Of a stretch of DNA of 64,000 nt, positions 23,291 to 31,567 are shown one piece after another. The stretch's first letter is position 1, and every line of letters begins with the position of its first letter. The translations under genes and the position numbers were made by a program. Source of the stretch: Variovorax sp. CF079 (lineage in GTDB: Bacteria; Pseudomonadota; Gammaproteobacteria; Burkholderiales; Burkholderiaceae_C); the NCBI RefSeq assembly GCF_900101545.1, contig NZ_FMZU01000025.1, positions 1 through 64,000 of the forward strand, in the 5' to 3' direction. The notes beneath the pieces are model-generated. The model did no database searches. It was not told the DNA's origin and saw only the letters and a program-made list of their open reading frames with translations.

Positions 23291-23606
23291 CGCCTTACCG
23301 CGTCGTCTTCTCGCCCGAGGCCGAGGAGCAACTGGCCAATCTGTACCACTACATCGCGCACGCGGCTTCTCCGGACATCGCGGCGAACTACGCCGAGGCG
23401 ATCGGCGCCTACTGCGAGAGCCTTCAGACGTTCCCCCATCGCGGTACCAAGCGCGATGATGTGCGCCCGGTCTGCGCATCACCCACTACAGGAAGCGCAC
23501 GGTTATCGCCTTCGATGTCGCCGCCGAACAGGTTTCCATCATCGGCATCTTCTACGGCGGACAGGATTACGAGAGCCTCTTGCACGACGAATCCGAGAAC
23601 CCTTGA
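23287..23606 (+). pseudogene. parE: ParE-like toxin gene with frameshift
   Basis: From GTG at 23287 the frame reads YRVVFSPEAEEQLANLYHYI, typical ParE/RelE. Near 23470, after DDVRP, the frame is lost by one base. The expected C-terminal half (LRITHYRKRTVIAFDVAAEQ and on to GGQDYESLLHDE) continues in another frame to a TGA at 23604. One missing G would explain it. It may be a true inactivation or a sequencing error; an intact parD makes both possible. Confidence 0.75.
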
Positions 23607-23960
23607 GCGTGGAGTCCTAACCTCACTCCGGCGTCCACCCCCGGCGATACCTGAAGCGCGAGCCGATCAGCGCAGCAGTTCCGGCAGCAACGCTACCTTC
23701 CGTCCCTGTGCCAGCATCGCCTCGACGAGGCGGCGGCTTTCACGCTCGACGCGTTCCGTCTCCAAGACCCGGATAGCCCCGATGCGCGAAGGTCACGCCG
23801 TAGCAAGGGCACGTGCCCAGAGCACACTCACAGCCTGGGCCGGGCTTGCCGGCCCGACCCCAACCGCGCTCTCACTTCTGACTTCGAGATGATCCATCCT
23901 CGGCGAGAGCAAAATATGGCCCATTTCGCACGCATAGCAATTGCACTACAATGCACATCT
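23607..23960. other. Spacer without an assignable gene
   Basis: No intact gene is visible. On the minus strand a short segment (RVERESRRLVEAMLAQGRK, ending at a stop near 23668) looks coding-like but has no start and no family match that I recognise. It is probably debris next to the recombinase fragment that follows. Confidence 0.3.
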
Positions 23961-24110
23961 ATGAAAAGCGCTCAATTGCCTCCGGTGCGCGTCACGCCAG
24001 CTGTGCGGCACCAGATCGAGAGCGTCCTGCATGACGGAGAAACGCTCTCTCAATTTGTCGAGCAGGCCGCAGTCCAAGCCGCGCAGCGCCGCCCGAGACG
24101 ATGGCGATGA
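23961..24110 (+). CDS. Small YlcI/YnfO-like protein, 3' end altered
   Basis: 49 residues from ATG at 23961: QLPPVRVTPAVRHQIESVLH followed by DGETLSQFVEQAAVQAA. This resembles YlcI/YnfO-type small DNA-binding proteins often found with RelE toxins. Its last residues (RPRRWR) come from an out-of-frame overlap with an integrase tail at 24092, so the original C-terminus and any partner toxin seem lost by recombination. Confidence 0.5.
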   Translation: MKSAQLPPVRVTPAVRHQIESVLHDGETLSQFVEQAAVQAAQRRPRRWR

Positions 24111-24202
24111 CGGGCCATCGGAGCGTCGCGACCGTCATGGGGTACTTCCGGGCCGAGAGCGCACTGGGCAGCAGGGTCAGCCGGATGCTTGACGAAGATT
24201 GA
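24092..24202 (+). pseudogene. C-terminal fragment of a tyrosine integrase (copy 1)
   Basis: Read in the third frame this encodes ETMAMTGHRSVATVMGYFRA then SRMLDED and a stop at 24200-24202. It holds the catalytic His and the nucleophilic Tyr of a tyrosine recombinase. The same tail occurs at 27590-27698 and 29120-29237. Nothing of the gene's start is present here. Confidence 0.75.
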
Positions 24203-24330
24203 ATGCCTGCAAGCTGGGGTAATCGTTCCGTCGGTGCAGAGCCCCGAAGATGTCCTGTCAGTAACTACCCGGATGTGAGCTTCTTGTCTGGGCACTATGT
24301 TTGAATATCCTTGCCGACAGGGGCCCGTCC

Positions 24331-25536
24331 ATGAAGTCCCATCCAGATCTCGCCCGTCGCAGCTTGCTTGCCGGGACCGCGAGCGCTTTGGCTGCAGCTG
24401 GCTTCCCAAGGCTGGCGCAAGCGCAGTCTGGTCCGGCATCTGCGCGCGCCAGCCTGCCGCCGTACGTCGCCTGGAAGAATGCCGACCACCTGATCGTACA
24501 TACCGCTACGACGATCGAGACGAAGCGATCCGCCTACGGCACGAGCATCATCACTCCGGCGGACCGGCTGTACATCCGGAACAACTTGCCGGCGCCGGAC
24601 GTCTCCATCGTCGCCAATCGCGACGTCTGGTCGGTATCGGTTGAAGGAGTCAGGCAGCCGCGCACGCTGACGGTTGCGGAACTGAAGATCGTGGGGTTGG
24701 AGACCGTGGCCGCGGTGCTGCAATGCTCCGGTAACGGACGCGGCTACTTTGCCGACAAGCCGAGCGGCACGAAGTGGACCATTGGAGCCGCCGGCTGCGT
24801 GATCTGGAGCGGGGTGCCGGTGCGAGACGTGGTGGCCGCGCTGGGCGGTATTGCGGAAGGAGCGCAGTTCATGACCGGCACAGGTGGCGAGATGCTGCCT
24901 GCGGGCCTGGATCCGAATTCCATCATCGTCGAGCGTTCCGTGCCGCTGCGCGCCTTCGAAGACGCGCTGCTGGCCTGGGAGATGAACGGCGAGCCGGTTC
25001 CACACGCCCATGGTGGACCGTTGCGCCTGGTTGTGCCCGGCTACAGCGGCGTGAACAACATCAAGTACATCAAGCGGCTCGCATTCACTCACGAGCAGAC
25101 CGAGGCGGCGATCCAGAAGACAGGTTACCGCATCTCTCCACCTGGCGCGAAGGGAGATCCCAGCCATCCTTCGGTCTGGGAGATGGACGTCAAGTCCTGG
25201 ATCAATGGGCCGGGGCACGAGACGGGGCCCGTCAGGGCCGGATGGGTCCAGATCCATGGTGTGGCCATGGGCGCGACTCGCGCGTTGCGGCGGGTGGATG
25301 TTTCACTAGATGGCGGGCAAACCTGGCGGGAGGCGCGCTTGGTGGGCCCCGACCTGGGCCCATTTGCGTGGAGGCAGTTCGTTCTGCCGGTGCGTCTCCA
25401 GCCGGGGCAGTATCTGCTCGCGTCGCGTGCTCAAGACGCCCAGTTCAACTGGCAGGTCGAAGCCACGCCGTCGAACGGCGGCGGATATTTGAACAGTGGG
25501 TGGCGCGTACATGCCTTGCCCATCACCGTCGTGTGA
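24331..25536 (+). CDS. Sulfite oxidase-like molybdoenzyme (SorA type)
   Basis: 401 residues from ATG at 24331. A twin-arginine signal (ARRSLLAGTASALAAAG, cleavage near AQA-QSG) sends the folded protein to the periplasm. The molybdopterin domain has the cofactor-ligand Cys132 in LQCSGNGRGYF, and the C-terminal half is the sulfite oxidase dimerisation domain. It overlaps a small cytochrome c gene, the SorAB arrangement of bacterial sulfite:cytochrome c oxidoreductases. Sulfite is the likely substrate; related SoxC-like or methionine-sulfoxide enzymes are less likely. Confidence 0.82.
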   Translation: MKSHPDLARRSLLAGTASALAAAGFPRLAQAQSGPASARASLPPYVAWKNADHLIVHTATTIETKRSAYGTSIITPADRLYIRNNLPAPDVSIVANRDVWSVSVEGVRQPRTLTVAELKIVGLETVAAVLQCSGNGRGYFADKPSGTKWTIGAAGCVIWSGVPVRDVVAALGGIAEGAQFMTGTGGEMLPAGLDPNSIIVERSVPLRAFEDALLAWEMNGEPVPHAHGGPLRLVVPGYSGVNNIKYIKRLAFTHEQTEAAIQKTGYRISPPGAKGDPSHPSVWEMDVKSWINGPGHETGPVRAGWVQIHGVAMGATRALRRVDVSLDGGQTWREARLVGPDLGPFAWRQFVLPVRLQPGQYLLASRAQDAQFNWQVEATPSNGGGYLNSGWRVHALPITVV

Positions 25537-25880
25537 TGCGACCCGCACTGTGGCACTTGACGCTCAGCGCGTATTTGGCAGGTGTCGCGCTGGCAGCCCA
25601 TGCGGACCAGGAAGGTCGCCAACTGTTCATCTCGGTCGTGCCGGCATGCGCCCTCTGTCACACCCTGAAGGACGCCGGTGCGACTGGCGCGGTGGGGCCT
25701 TCGCTGGATGAGCTGAAGCCCGACGCACCGAGGGTTGCAAAAGCCGTACGCAACGGCATCGGCCAGATGCCTGCTTTTCCCCAGCTCACGGAAGCGCAGG
25801 TTCAGGCACTGGCCCGTTACGTCGAAGAAGCGACCAGGTCATCGGCCCCGACGGCGGGCGAGCATCGGCGACCGCATTAG
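25536..25880 (+). CDS. Monohaem cytochrome c, electron acceptor of the sulfite oxidase (SorB-like)
   Basis: 114 residues starting at the ATG that overlaps the upstream TGA. A signal peptide ends near AHA-DQE. The haem site is CALCH (38-42) and the likely axial ligand is Met78 in GIGQMPAFP. It should take electrons from the molybdoenzyme in the periplasm. Length and coupling agree with SorB. Confidence 0.82.
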   Translation: MRPALWHLTLSAYLAGVALAAHADQEGRQLFISVVPACALCHTLKDAGATGAVGPSLDELKPDAPRVAKAVRNGIGQMPAFPQLTEAQVQALARYVEEATRSSAPTAGEHRRPH

Positions 25881-26269
25881 AAGATGACCGATGACATCGG
25901 GAGTCATTGTCGAAATCCAGGGCAACGCGGATGCGCCGCATTGCCCTCCCTGCCATATCCATGCACCGCTAAGAAGAAGCAGGCGGCCATCTTCGACACT
26001 TCAGTTGAACGGCCCGCCTTGGGTGGGATCAAGTTCTGCAGACCATCCTTAGCTATTGGCCCGAAGCACGGCAAGCCGCGCACTGACGACAACCTCAAAA
26101 AAGCCGCGTTGACGCTTTGAAGGAGAGCAAGCGACCACGCGTGTGATGGGCAAGCGGGCGCAGGTTAGATCTGCTCGCTTGCGACTTGACACGGATCGAG
26201 GGCACAGCGGAAGCGGATTGGTCGACTTTGTGGACGCCAAGGGAGAAAAGCGCTCTGTGTACAGAGAGC
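25881..26269. other. Spacer without an assignable gene
   Basis: Short open frames occur on both strands, but none has a ribosome site and family-like sequence together. The frame ending KPRTDDNLKKAALTL near 26118 may be the tail of a lost gene. It separates the sulfite oxidase pair from higA. Confidence 0.35.
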
Positions 26270-26581
26270 TCAGGCGGAGATTGCATGCTCGCGCGGACGC
26301 ACCTCTTTCTCGATCTGCTTCGCGGCCTCCTTCTCGGCCATCTTGAGGTCGTAGACGCTCTGCATGTTGAGCCACCATTGCGCCGAGCCGCCGAAGTAGC
26401 GGGACAGGCGCAGGGCCATCAGAGGGGAAACGCCGCGCTTTTCGCGCACGATGTCGTTCACGGTCGGCGCGGCGACGTGCAGTTCCTTTGCAAGCGCGCT
26501 GGCGCTCATCTTGAGGGGCTCCAGAAAGTCCTCCCGGAGCGTCTCGCCGGGGTGAACCGGGCGCATTCCGTTCTTAAACAT
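26270..26581 (-). CDS. higA: Type II antitoxin HigA
   Basis: 103 residues from ATG at 26581. MRPVHPGETLREDFLEPLKM and the XRE helix-turn-helix LAKELHVAAPTVNDIVREKR, then ALRLSRYFGGSAQWWLNMQ, are classic HigA/VapI features. It lies 80 bp downstream of its toxin on the same strand, the usual toxin-first order of higBA. It would repress the pair and neutralise HigB. Confidence 0.9.
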   Translation of the reverse strand: MFKNGMRPVHPGETLREDFLEPLKMSASALAKELHVAAPTVNDIVREKRGVSPLMALRLSRYFGGSAQWWLNMQSVYDLKMAEKEAAKQIEKEVRPREHAISA

Positions 26582-26661
26582 GGCTCTTGCCTTTCTGCCC
26601 AAAGGGCGATTCGCATCTTGCGAAGATAAGTCGCTGGGCGTTTGGCGCCGCCCGGCCTGCG

Positions 26662-26904
26662 CTAGTGTGGGTCGTAAATCTTCACGCTCTCGGGCCCGTC
26701 GCCGATCCACTGCCAAGCTAGCCGCCACTGGTCATTGATCCTGATGTGCCAGAAGCCATCGTAGAACTTCAGGTCATTGCCCGGCGGCGAGCCCATGTCG
26801 TCGTTCGTGACAGCCGCGTCAAGCTGCGTCAGCTTGCGGGTTGCCACTCTCACGGAACTCTTCCGCAAAGGGAAGAACAAGAGGTTTGCAGCCATCGGTG
26901 TCAT
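26662..26904 (-). CDS. higB: HigB-type toxin, N-terminus possibly replaced
   Basis: About 80 residues from the ATG at 26904 (alternative 26895). RKLTQLDAAVTNDDMGSPPG and WHIRINDQWRLAWQW match HigB mRNA interferases. The first 15 residues (MTPMAANLLFFPLRKSS) do not look like a normal HigB start, and integrase debris begins just upstream. The 5' end may have been swapped by recombination, so activity is doubtful. Confidence 0.7.
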   Translation of the reverse strand: MTPMAANLLFFPLRKSSVRVATRKLTQLDAAVTNDDMGSPPGNDLKFYDGFWHIRINDQWRLAWQWIGDGPESVKIYDPH

Positions 26905-26985
26905 GTTCACACTCAAGACTCGGGGCGCGCTCGGCGTTCCCGACATCGCCAAGATTCTGAATGTGACGGTGGAAGCGGTGCGCCA

Positions 26986-27698
26986 GTCGACCACGCCGCG
27001 CGCAAGGCGGATGCGGCTTCCCAGCCCGGCCTGGTGAGCGAGCTGCCGCCGGACGTGCCCAGACGCGCCGCGCCTACGCCAAGCGCGGCGCGCGGCCGCG
27101 CAAGCAGCGCGCGCTCACCAGGGATCCGCTGCAGGCGGTGCTGGCGACCTGCGACGACACCCTGCGCGGAAAACGCGATCGCGCCCTCCTCCTGTTCGCA
27201 TGGGCCACCGGCGGGCGACGGCGCTCCGAGGTCGCCTCGGCCACGCTCGAGAGCCTTCAGCGCGTTGGCGGGGATGGCGCCCGCTCCTATCTCTACACCC
27301 TCGCGCACTCCAAGACCAACCAGGCCGGCGCCGAGCGCCCCGAGGACGTGAAACCCCTGGTGGGCAGCGCAGGCCATGCAGGAGTGGCTCGCCGCGAGCG
27401 GCATCAAGGAAGGCGTCCTCTTCCGCCGCATCCGCAAGGGGGGCATTTAGGCGAGCCACTCGCGCCAGCGGCGGTGCGCGACATCGTGAAGGAGCGATGC
27501 GCGATGGCAGGGGTGGAGGGGAAGTTTTCTGCGCATTCGCTCAGGGCCGGGTTCATGACGGAAGCCGGCCGACAGAACATGTCGCTGCCCGAGACGATGG
27601 CCATGACCGGGCATCACAGCGTCGCGACCGTGATGGGCTACTTCCGCGCCGAAAGCGCGCTGGGCAGCAAGGTCAGCCGGATGCTGGATGAACCGTGA
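26986..27698 (+). pseudogene. Tyrosine integrase, decayed (copy 2)
   Basis: A piece of the core-binding domain (VDHAARKADAAS) is joined to most of the catalytic domain: LTRDPLQAVLATCDDTLRGK, the Arg box FAWATGGRRRSEVASATL, the HSLRAGF box and TGHHSVATVMGYFRAESA. Near 27368-27455 the frame shifts and returns, compared with the copy at 28853. The R-H-R-H-Y residues are present but split among frames. The middle of the N-terminal domain is deleted. Confidence 0.75.
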
Positions 27699-27759
27699 AG
27701 ACGTTCTACCGCATTCTGTAGCCGAGAAGCTCCGGTAGCCTACCCACTCGCATCCAGAT

Positions 27760-27777
27760 TGATGCACAATTGCATCA
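27760..27777. promoter_or_regulatory. Operator-like palindrome before vapB
   Basis: TGATGCA-N4-TGCATCA is a perfect inverted repeat ending 15 bp before the vapB start, a fitting site for VapBC autorepression. Confidence 0.55.
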
Positions 27778-27792
27778 TTTCAGGCGACTGAC

Positions 27793-28005
27793 ATGCGAAC
27801 GACTGTGACAATCGACGATGCGCTGTACGCAAAAGCCCTGGATGTGGCAGATCCCGGGATGGATAAAGCCGAACTGTTTCGCGAGGCCATAGAAACCTTT
27901 GTTCGCGTCCGGGCTGCTAAGCGCCTCGCCGCGCTGGGTTCGTCTGCACCTAGCATGCGAAGTGTTCCTCGCCGGCGCCCTCGGCGCCCAGCAACGCACT
28001 CCTGA
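27793..28005 (+). CDS. vapB: Type II antitoxin VapB
   Basis: 70 residues. The N-terminal RTTVTIDDALYAKALDVADP is a ribbon-helix-helix of the VapB type, followed by KAELFREAIETFVRVRAAKRL and a basic tail. Its stop overlaps the start of the PIN-domain toxin (TGATG). It should repress the pair through the palindrome just upstream. Confidence 0.82.
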   Translation: MRTTVTIDDALYAKALDVADPGMDKAELFREAIETFVRVRAAKRLAALGSSAPSMRSVPRRRPRRPATHS

Positions 28006-28388
28006 TGGGGCCCGTTCTTGTCGACACCTCCGTGTGGGTCAGTCACTTCCGGCACCGGAACAACGCCCTGATGGCGCTGTTGCAGGCGGATCTCGTTCTG
28101 ACACATCCGATGATCGTTGCCGAGCTGGCATGCGGGACGCCGCCGGAACCGCGACGGCGAACACTGGGCGATCTGGACCTTTTGCAGAAGGTTCAGCAGG
28201 CGACTCTCACCGAGGTCAGGGACTTCATCGAACGGGAACGCCTCTACGGGCTCGGTTGCGGTCTGGTGGATCTCTCACTGCTCGCATCCACGATGCTCAT
28301 GCGGCCCGCCGAACTCTGGACGCTCGACAAAAAACTTGGCGCCCTTGCCGTGCGCTTGGGCGTCATGCATCGGCCAGCACTGCACTGA
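28005..28388 (+). CDS. vapC: PIN-domain toxin VapC
   Basis: 127 residues. PIN-domain acidic residues appear in LVDTSVWVSHF, VAELACG and GLGCGLVDLSLLAS, with a final WTLDKKL. Such enzymes cleave RNA with Mg2+. The gene is intact and coupled to vapB, standing between two integrase fragments, so it is probably cargo or a stabiliser of this mobile zone. Confidence 0.87.
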   Translation: MGPVLVDTSVWVSHFRHRNNALMALLQADLVLTHPMIVAELACGTPPEPRRRTLGDLDLLQKVQQATLTEVRDFIERERLYGLGCGLVDLSLLASTMLMRPAELWTLDKKLGALAVRLGVMHRPALH

Positions 28389-28559
28389 GCTCGCGCGATC
28401 CGCCGTAGTTTCGACTAGGTACGACTGGCGGCCACGGGTTCGAAGCCCAGGACTGCCTTCGTCTCGAAATGCGCCGCCAGTGTCATAGTGCTCGACGGGC
28501 GGCGCAGCGCGGGCGGCCAGATCTACCCCTCCGTCACCGACGCGTTGTCACGCTGGTCG

Positions 28560-28847
28560 ACGAGCTCGGGCCGGACTCACGATCGCGGGCGTGGCGGGCG
28601 TGGCGCGCGAAGACGCGGGGGCGGCATCGGGCGTCGTCAATGCGGCGTATCAGCTGGGAGGCTCGCTGGGGCTCGCCATTCTGGTGCTCGTCTTCGTTGC
28701 CGCCGGCTCGGTCATGGGGACGCGCGGACCGTGCTCGCCCATCGCATCGGCAATGCCCTCGGCGTCGAGTCGCTCATGCTTGTGATGGCCTTTGTGCTCG
28801 TGATATCCCTCATCGTCCGTCCGCGCCCGGGTGCCGCGCCAACTTGA
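28560..28847 (+). pseudogene. C-terminal remnant of an MFS (EmrB/QacA-type) transporter
   Basis: One frame gives MAGVAREDAGAASGVVNAAY then LGGSLGLAILVLVFVAAGS, the penultimate helices of a DHA2-type drug transporter. The ending GVESLMLVMAFVLVISLIV is in another frame. The N-terminal two thirds are missing. It is fused at about 28850 to an integrase fragment. Confidence 0.65.
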
Positions 28848-28852
28848 AAACT

Positions 28853-29237
28853 AGGCCGGCGCCGAACGCCCCGAGGACGTGAAACCCCTGGTGGGCAGCG
28901 CGGCGCAAGCCATGCAGGAGTGGCTCGCCGCGAGCGGCATCAAGGAAGGCGCCCTCTTCCGCCGCATCCGCAAGGGGGGGGTCATCTAGGGGAGCCACTC
29001 GCGCCAGCGGCGGTGCGCGACATCGTGAAGGAGCGATGCGCGATGGCAGGGGTGGAGGGGAAGTTTTCTGCGCACTCGCTCAGGGCCGGGTTCGTGACGG
29101 AAGCCGGCCGACAGAACATGTCGCTGCCCGAGACGATGGCCATGACCGGGCACCACAGCGTCGCGACCGTGATGGGCTATTTCCGCTCTGAAAGCTCACT
29201 CAACAGCAGGACCAGCCGAATGCTCGATGAGGAGTGA
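28853..29237 (+). pseudogene. C-terminal half of a tyrosine integrase (copy 3)
   Basis: Nearly identical DNA to 27322-27694. It encodes AERPEDVKPLVGSAAQAMQE, then HSLRAGFVTEAGRQNMSLPE and TGHHSVATVMGYFRSESS up to a TGA at 29237. One frameshift lies in the G run near 28976. The 5' half is absent. This copy keeps the GCGGCGCAAGCC sequence that copy 2 has partly lost. Confidence 0.75.
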
Positions 29238-29571
29238 GGCGTTCCTGGTATCCGCGCTCGGCTTAATCGACGCCGCAAGCCATGGCCGTGCCGATCGACG
29301 GAGTTCACGTGCCGCCGCGGTCGCTCGGGGGCGTCGCGGACCGAGAAGCCTCAGACTCTAGGAATCTCGTCGCTGCCGCACAGCATAAGTGGCAGTCTTC
29401 GGCTGCGTCTGCGCCAGCAAGAGCCGCAGATACCCGATCGCGCGGGTCTTGCCGATGCGCGACAGTACGCCAGAGCTTCGCGATCGAACATCTGCGCAAG
29501 ACGCGCATGACCACCGAGGACAGCAGCGGAGGCACAGGACAAGGAGTTACCACAAAATAATAACAACCCGC
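29238..29571. other. Spacer without an assignable gene
   Basis: No convincing gene. A minus-strand frame (RIGKTRAIGYLRLLLAQ near 29400-29455) could be debris. The right end carries the mazEF promoter. Confidence 0.35.
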
Positions 29572-29600
29572 TTGACAGGTCGCGATGCACGGAATAACAT
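29572..29600 (+). promoter_or_regulatory. mazEF promoter
   Basis: TTGACA (29572-29577), 17 bp, TAACAT (29595-29600): a near-consensus sigma-70 promoter ending 20 bp before the mazE ATG. Confidence 0.7.
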
Positions 29601-29620
29601 TGTTGCCACCTGAGAAAGCC

Positions 29621-29875
29621 ATGCAAGTCACCATTAGACCATTCGGAAACAGCAAGGGCGTTGTCCTTCCCAAGCCACTTCTGGCGCAGGCGGGACTGGG
29701 CGATGAGGAAGCTGCTGAGATGACCGTCGAGAAGGGGGCCATCGTCTTGCGCAAAGCGGCGCGTCCGGCGCGAGCCGGTTGGGCCGAGGCCGCTATGGCG
29801 CTGGCCGCCAACGGCGGCGACGAGTTGGTCATGGGTGAATTCAGCAACGAAGCCGATGCGGAGTTGGCTTGGTGA
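29621..29875 (+). CDS. mazE: Type II antitoxin MazE (AbrB-like)
   Basis: 84 residues from ATG at 29621. MQVTIRPFGNSKGVVLPKPL is a swapped-hairpin AbrB DNA-binding domain; the acidic C-terminus (GEFSNEADAELAW) would wrap the toxin. Its stop overlaps the mazF start. Confidence 0.87.
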   Translation: MQVTIRPFGNSKGVVLPKPLLAQAGLGDEEAAEMTVEKGAIVLRKAARPARAGWAEAAMALAANGGDELVMGEFSNEADAELAW

Positions 29876-30189
29876 GGCGTGGGGAGATCTGGCTTGTGAA
29901 CCTGGACCCCACGGTCGGTAGCGAGATCAAGAAATCCCGCCCTTGCGTGGTAGTGTCCCCGGCTGAGCTGAACGACCATCTGCGCACCGTGATTGTGGCG
30001 CCGATGACCTCCAAGGGGTTCGCGGCGCCGTTTCGGGTTGCGCTGACGCACGGCGGCACCAAGGGTTTGATCCTGCTGGATCAGGTGCGCACGGTCGACA
30101 AAGCTCGCTTGGCCAAAAAACTTGGCGCGGTATCAGCGAAGACACTGGCGGCGACATTGGCGACGCTGCAAGAAGTCTTTGCAGCCTGA
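29872..30189 (+). CDS. mazF: MazF/PemK endoribonuclease toxin
   Basis: 105 residues from GTG at 29872 (a TTG at 29869 is possible). RRGEIWLVNLDPTVGSEIKK, SRPCVVVSP, IVAPMTSK and LLDQVRTVDKARL are the core MazF motifs. It cleaves mRNA at short specific sequences. The gene is intact and coupled to mazE. Confidence 0.9.
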   Translation: MRRGEIWLVNLDPTVGSEIKKSRPCVVVSPAELNDHLRTVIVAPMTSKGFAAPFRVALTHGGTKGLILLDQVRTVDKARLAKKLGAVSAKTLAATLATLQEVFAA

Positions 30190-30296
30190 ACAAGGGCCGC
30201 GGGGACCATCGACACGGGCGAGGGAGTGGCCAAATTCAGGGGGCGCTTCCAGTAACTGACCTCAACAGCTGGATCCGGCGCGCCTGACGCAAACCG

Positions 30297-30565
30297 CCGA
30301 AGACGCTGCGCGCGCTCCTGCGCGAGGGCGAATCGGCCAACACGCGCGCCTCTTACGCCTCGGCAATGCGCTACTGGTGCGCCTGGTACGCCGCTTGCTA
30401 TGACCAGGCGCTGCGAATGCCCGTTCCGGTACCGGTCGCCATCCAGTTCATCGTCGACCACGCCGCGCGCAAGGCGGATGCGGCTTCCAAGGCCGACCTG
30501 GTGAGCGCGCTGCCGCCGGACATCGACCAGGCGCTCGTGGCCAACGGCTATAGGACGCGGCTCGG
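30297..30565 (+). pseudogene. N-terminal (core-binding) fragment of a tyrosine integrase (copy 4)
   Basis: The frame reads LRALLREGESANTRASYASA then MRYWCAWYAACYDQALRMP and FIVDHAARKADAASKADLVS, a SAM-like core-binding domain. Its VDHAARKADAAS segment is the same as the stump at 26986. Together copies 2-4 rebuild almost one whole integrase. It ends at a random frame near 30565. Confidence 0.65.
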
Positions 30566-30679
30566 CGGTGCAAACGACCGGTGGGCTCGGGCTGGCGCAG
30601 CGACGAGACCTGCGCCGGGGTCGCCGGCGAGAGGAAGTGCCTGCGGTGCCGTGGACCGCTTGGACGCCACGACGGCGGA

Positions 30680-31015
30680 TCAGCGGTTCACCCAAGGAAT
30701 CGCGTCGTAGATCAGCAGTTCGGCCTGATTGTCGGACTCGGCCATGAAGTAACCGCGCATCGACTTGCCATCGGCGTTCGGCTCGAGCCAGAACGCGTTG
30801 TGGGTCAGCGCCAGTGTGGCCTTCATGCCACTGCCTTCATCGATGAACAGGTTGACCGGAATCTGGTGCTCCAGGCGGTTGCTGCGCAGGTCCAGAAGCT
30901 CGAGTCCACCGAATGCGATATTGCCCAGCGGGCTCGAATAGCCGCCGACGCCGCGAGGGTGCTGTCGAAGTCGACTGTTGTCCAAAGGATGAGGCGGGCG
31001 CCCCAGCGAGCCCAC
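30680..31015 (-). CDS. Hypothetical protein next to the LecA-like gene
   Basis: Up to 111 residues; the first 30 are Arg/Pro-rich and unlikely, so the true start may lie in another frame (for example RLILWTTVDFDSTLAAS near 30985). The C-terminal part, LGNIAFGGLELLDLRSNRLE, ALTHNAFWLEPNADGKSMRG and AELLIYDAIPWVNR, looks like a beta-rich domain. It follows the lectin-like gene on the same strand. No family is recognised and it may be frameshifted. Confidence 0.45.
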   Translation of the reverse strand: MGSLGRPPHPLDNSRLRQHPRGVGGYSSPLGNIAFGGLELLDLRSNRLEHQIPVNLFIDEGSGMKATLALTHNAFWLEPNADGKSMRGYFMAESDNQAELLIYDAIPWVNR

Positions 31016-31065
31016 CCGTGGACCATCGCGACCGCGGCCATCAAAGTGTTCTTTCCTCGCGTCCC

Positions 31066-31551
31066 CTACGCGACGCGCGTGATAGTGACGTTTATCTCGC
31101 CACGATTGTTCCAGTACGCAAACCAGGCATCGTTGGCGAATAGGTTCAGCTCTTCATCGCGGCTGCCGCCCTGCCCCTCATAGGTCCACTGAAGGTGCTT
31201 CCCAACTGGGAAAAAGTGTTCATCGGATCGTCCCACGGCACCGATCAGCTGGAACCATCTTCCTGACTTGCAGCGCAAGGCCCACTGCGCCATCGACTGC
31301 ACGAAAGTGGGTCTGTCCCGCCCATCGGCATCTGAGTCGAGCTTCCAGTCCTGCCAGTGGCTCTTGTCCGCGGTGATCACGTATTTAGCGCCGCGCTTGA
31401 GGACCACACCGGTCGGAACGTAGCGGGAGGCGCTCGACACACACACGCTAGTGGACTGACCGATGGCTAGCTGCGCAGCGTGGCGCCTGTGTGCGCTCAA
31501 CGCGCGCCCCTCGTACCTTGCGCGCCCTTGGCGCGTTGAGCATCCAAACAA
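31066..31551 (-). CDS. LecA/PA-IL-like lectin-domain protein
   Basis: At most 161 residues. From about residue 48, VPTGVVLKRGAKYVITADKS, then FQLIGAVGRSDEHFFPVGK and NLFANDAWFAYWNNRGEINV fit the PA-IL galactose-lectin pattern: a G-x-x-Y-x-I-x-A start, a LIG-x-IG centre and the NDAWFAYWNN-G-x-I-x-V end. The N-terminus before this (GRARYEGRALSAHRRH) is probably not translated or belongs to a lost gene. Such domains bind sugars with calcium. The assignment is by pattern only. Confidence 0.5.
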   Translation of the reverse strand: MFGCSTRQGRARYEGRALSAHRRHAAQLAIGQSTSVCVSSASRYVPTGVVLKRGAKYVITADKSHWQDWKLDSDADGRDRPTFVQSMAQWALRCKSGRWFQLIGAVGRSDEHFFPVGKHLQWTYEGQGGSRDEELNLFANDAWFAYWNNRGEINVTITRVA

Positions 31552-31567
31552 GCCAAGATCATGGCGC

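Noticed and set aside
26777..27037. A plus-strand frame with a helix-turn-helix-like stretch (GVPDIAKILNVTVEAVRQ)
   Set aside because: It overlaps the HigB toxin gene and integrase debris; the motif alone is too short to support a gene.
29240..29571. A small gene between the integrase fragment and mazEF
   Set aside because: No frame combines a start, ribosome site and recognisable sequence.
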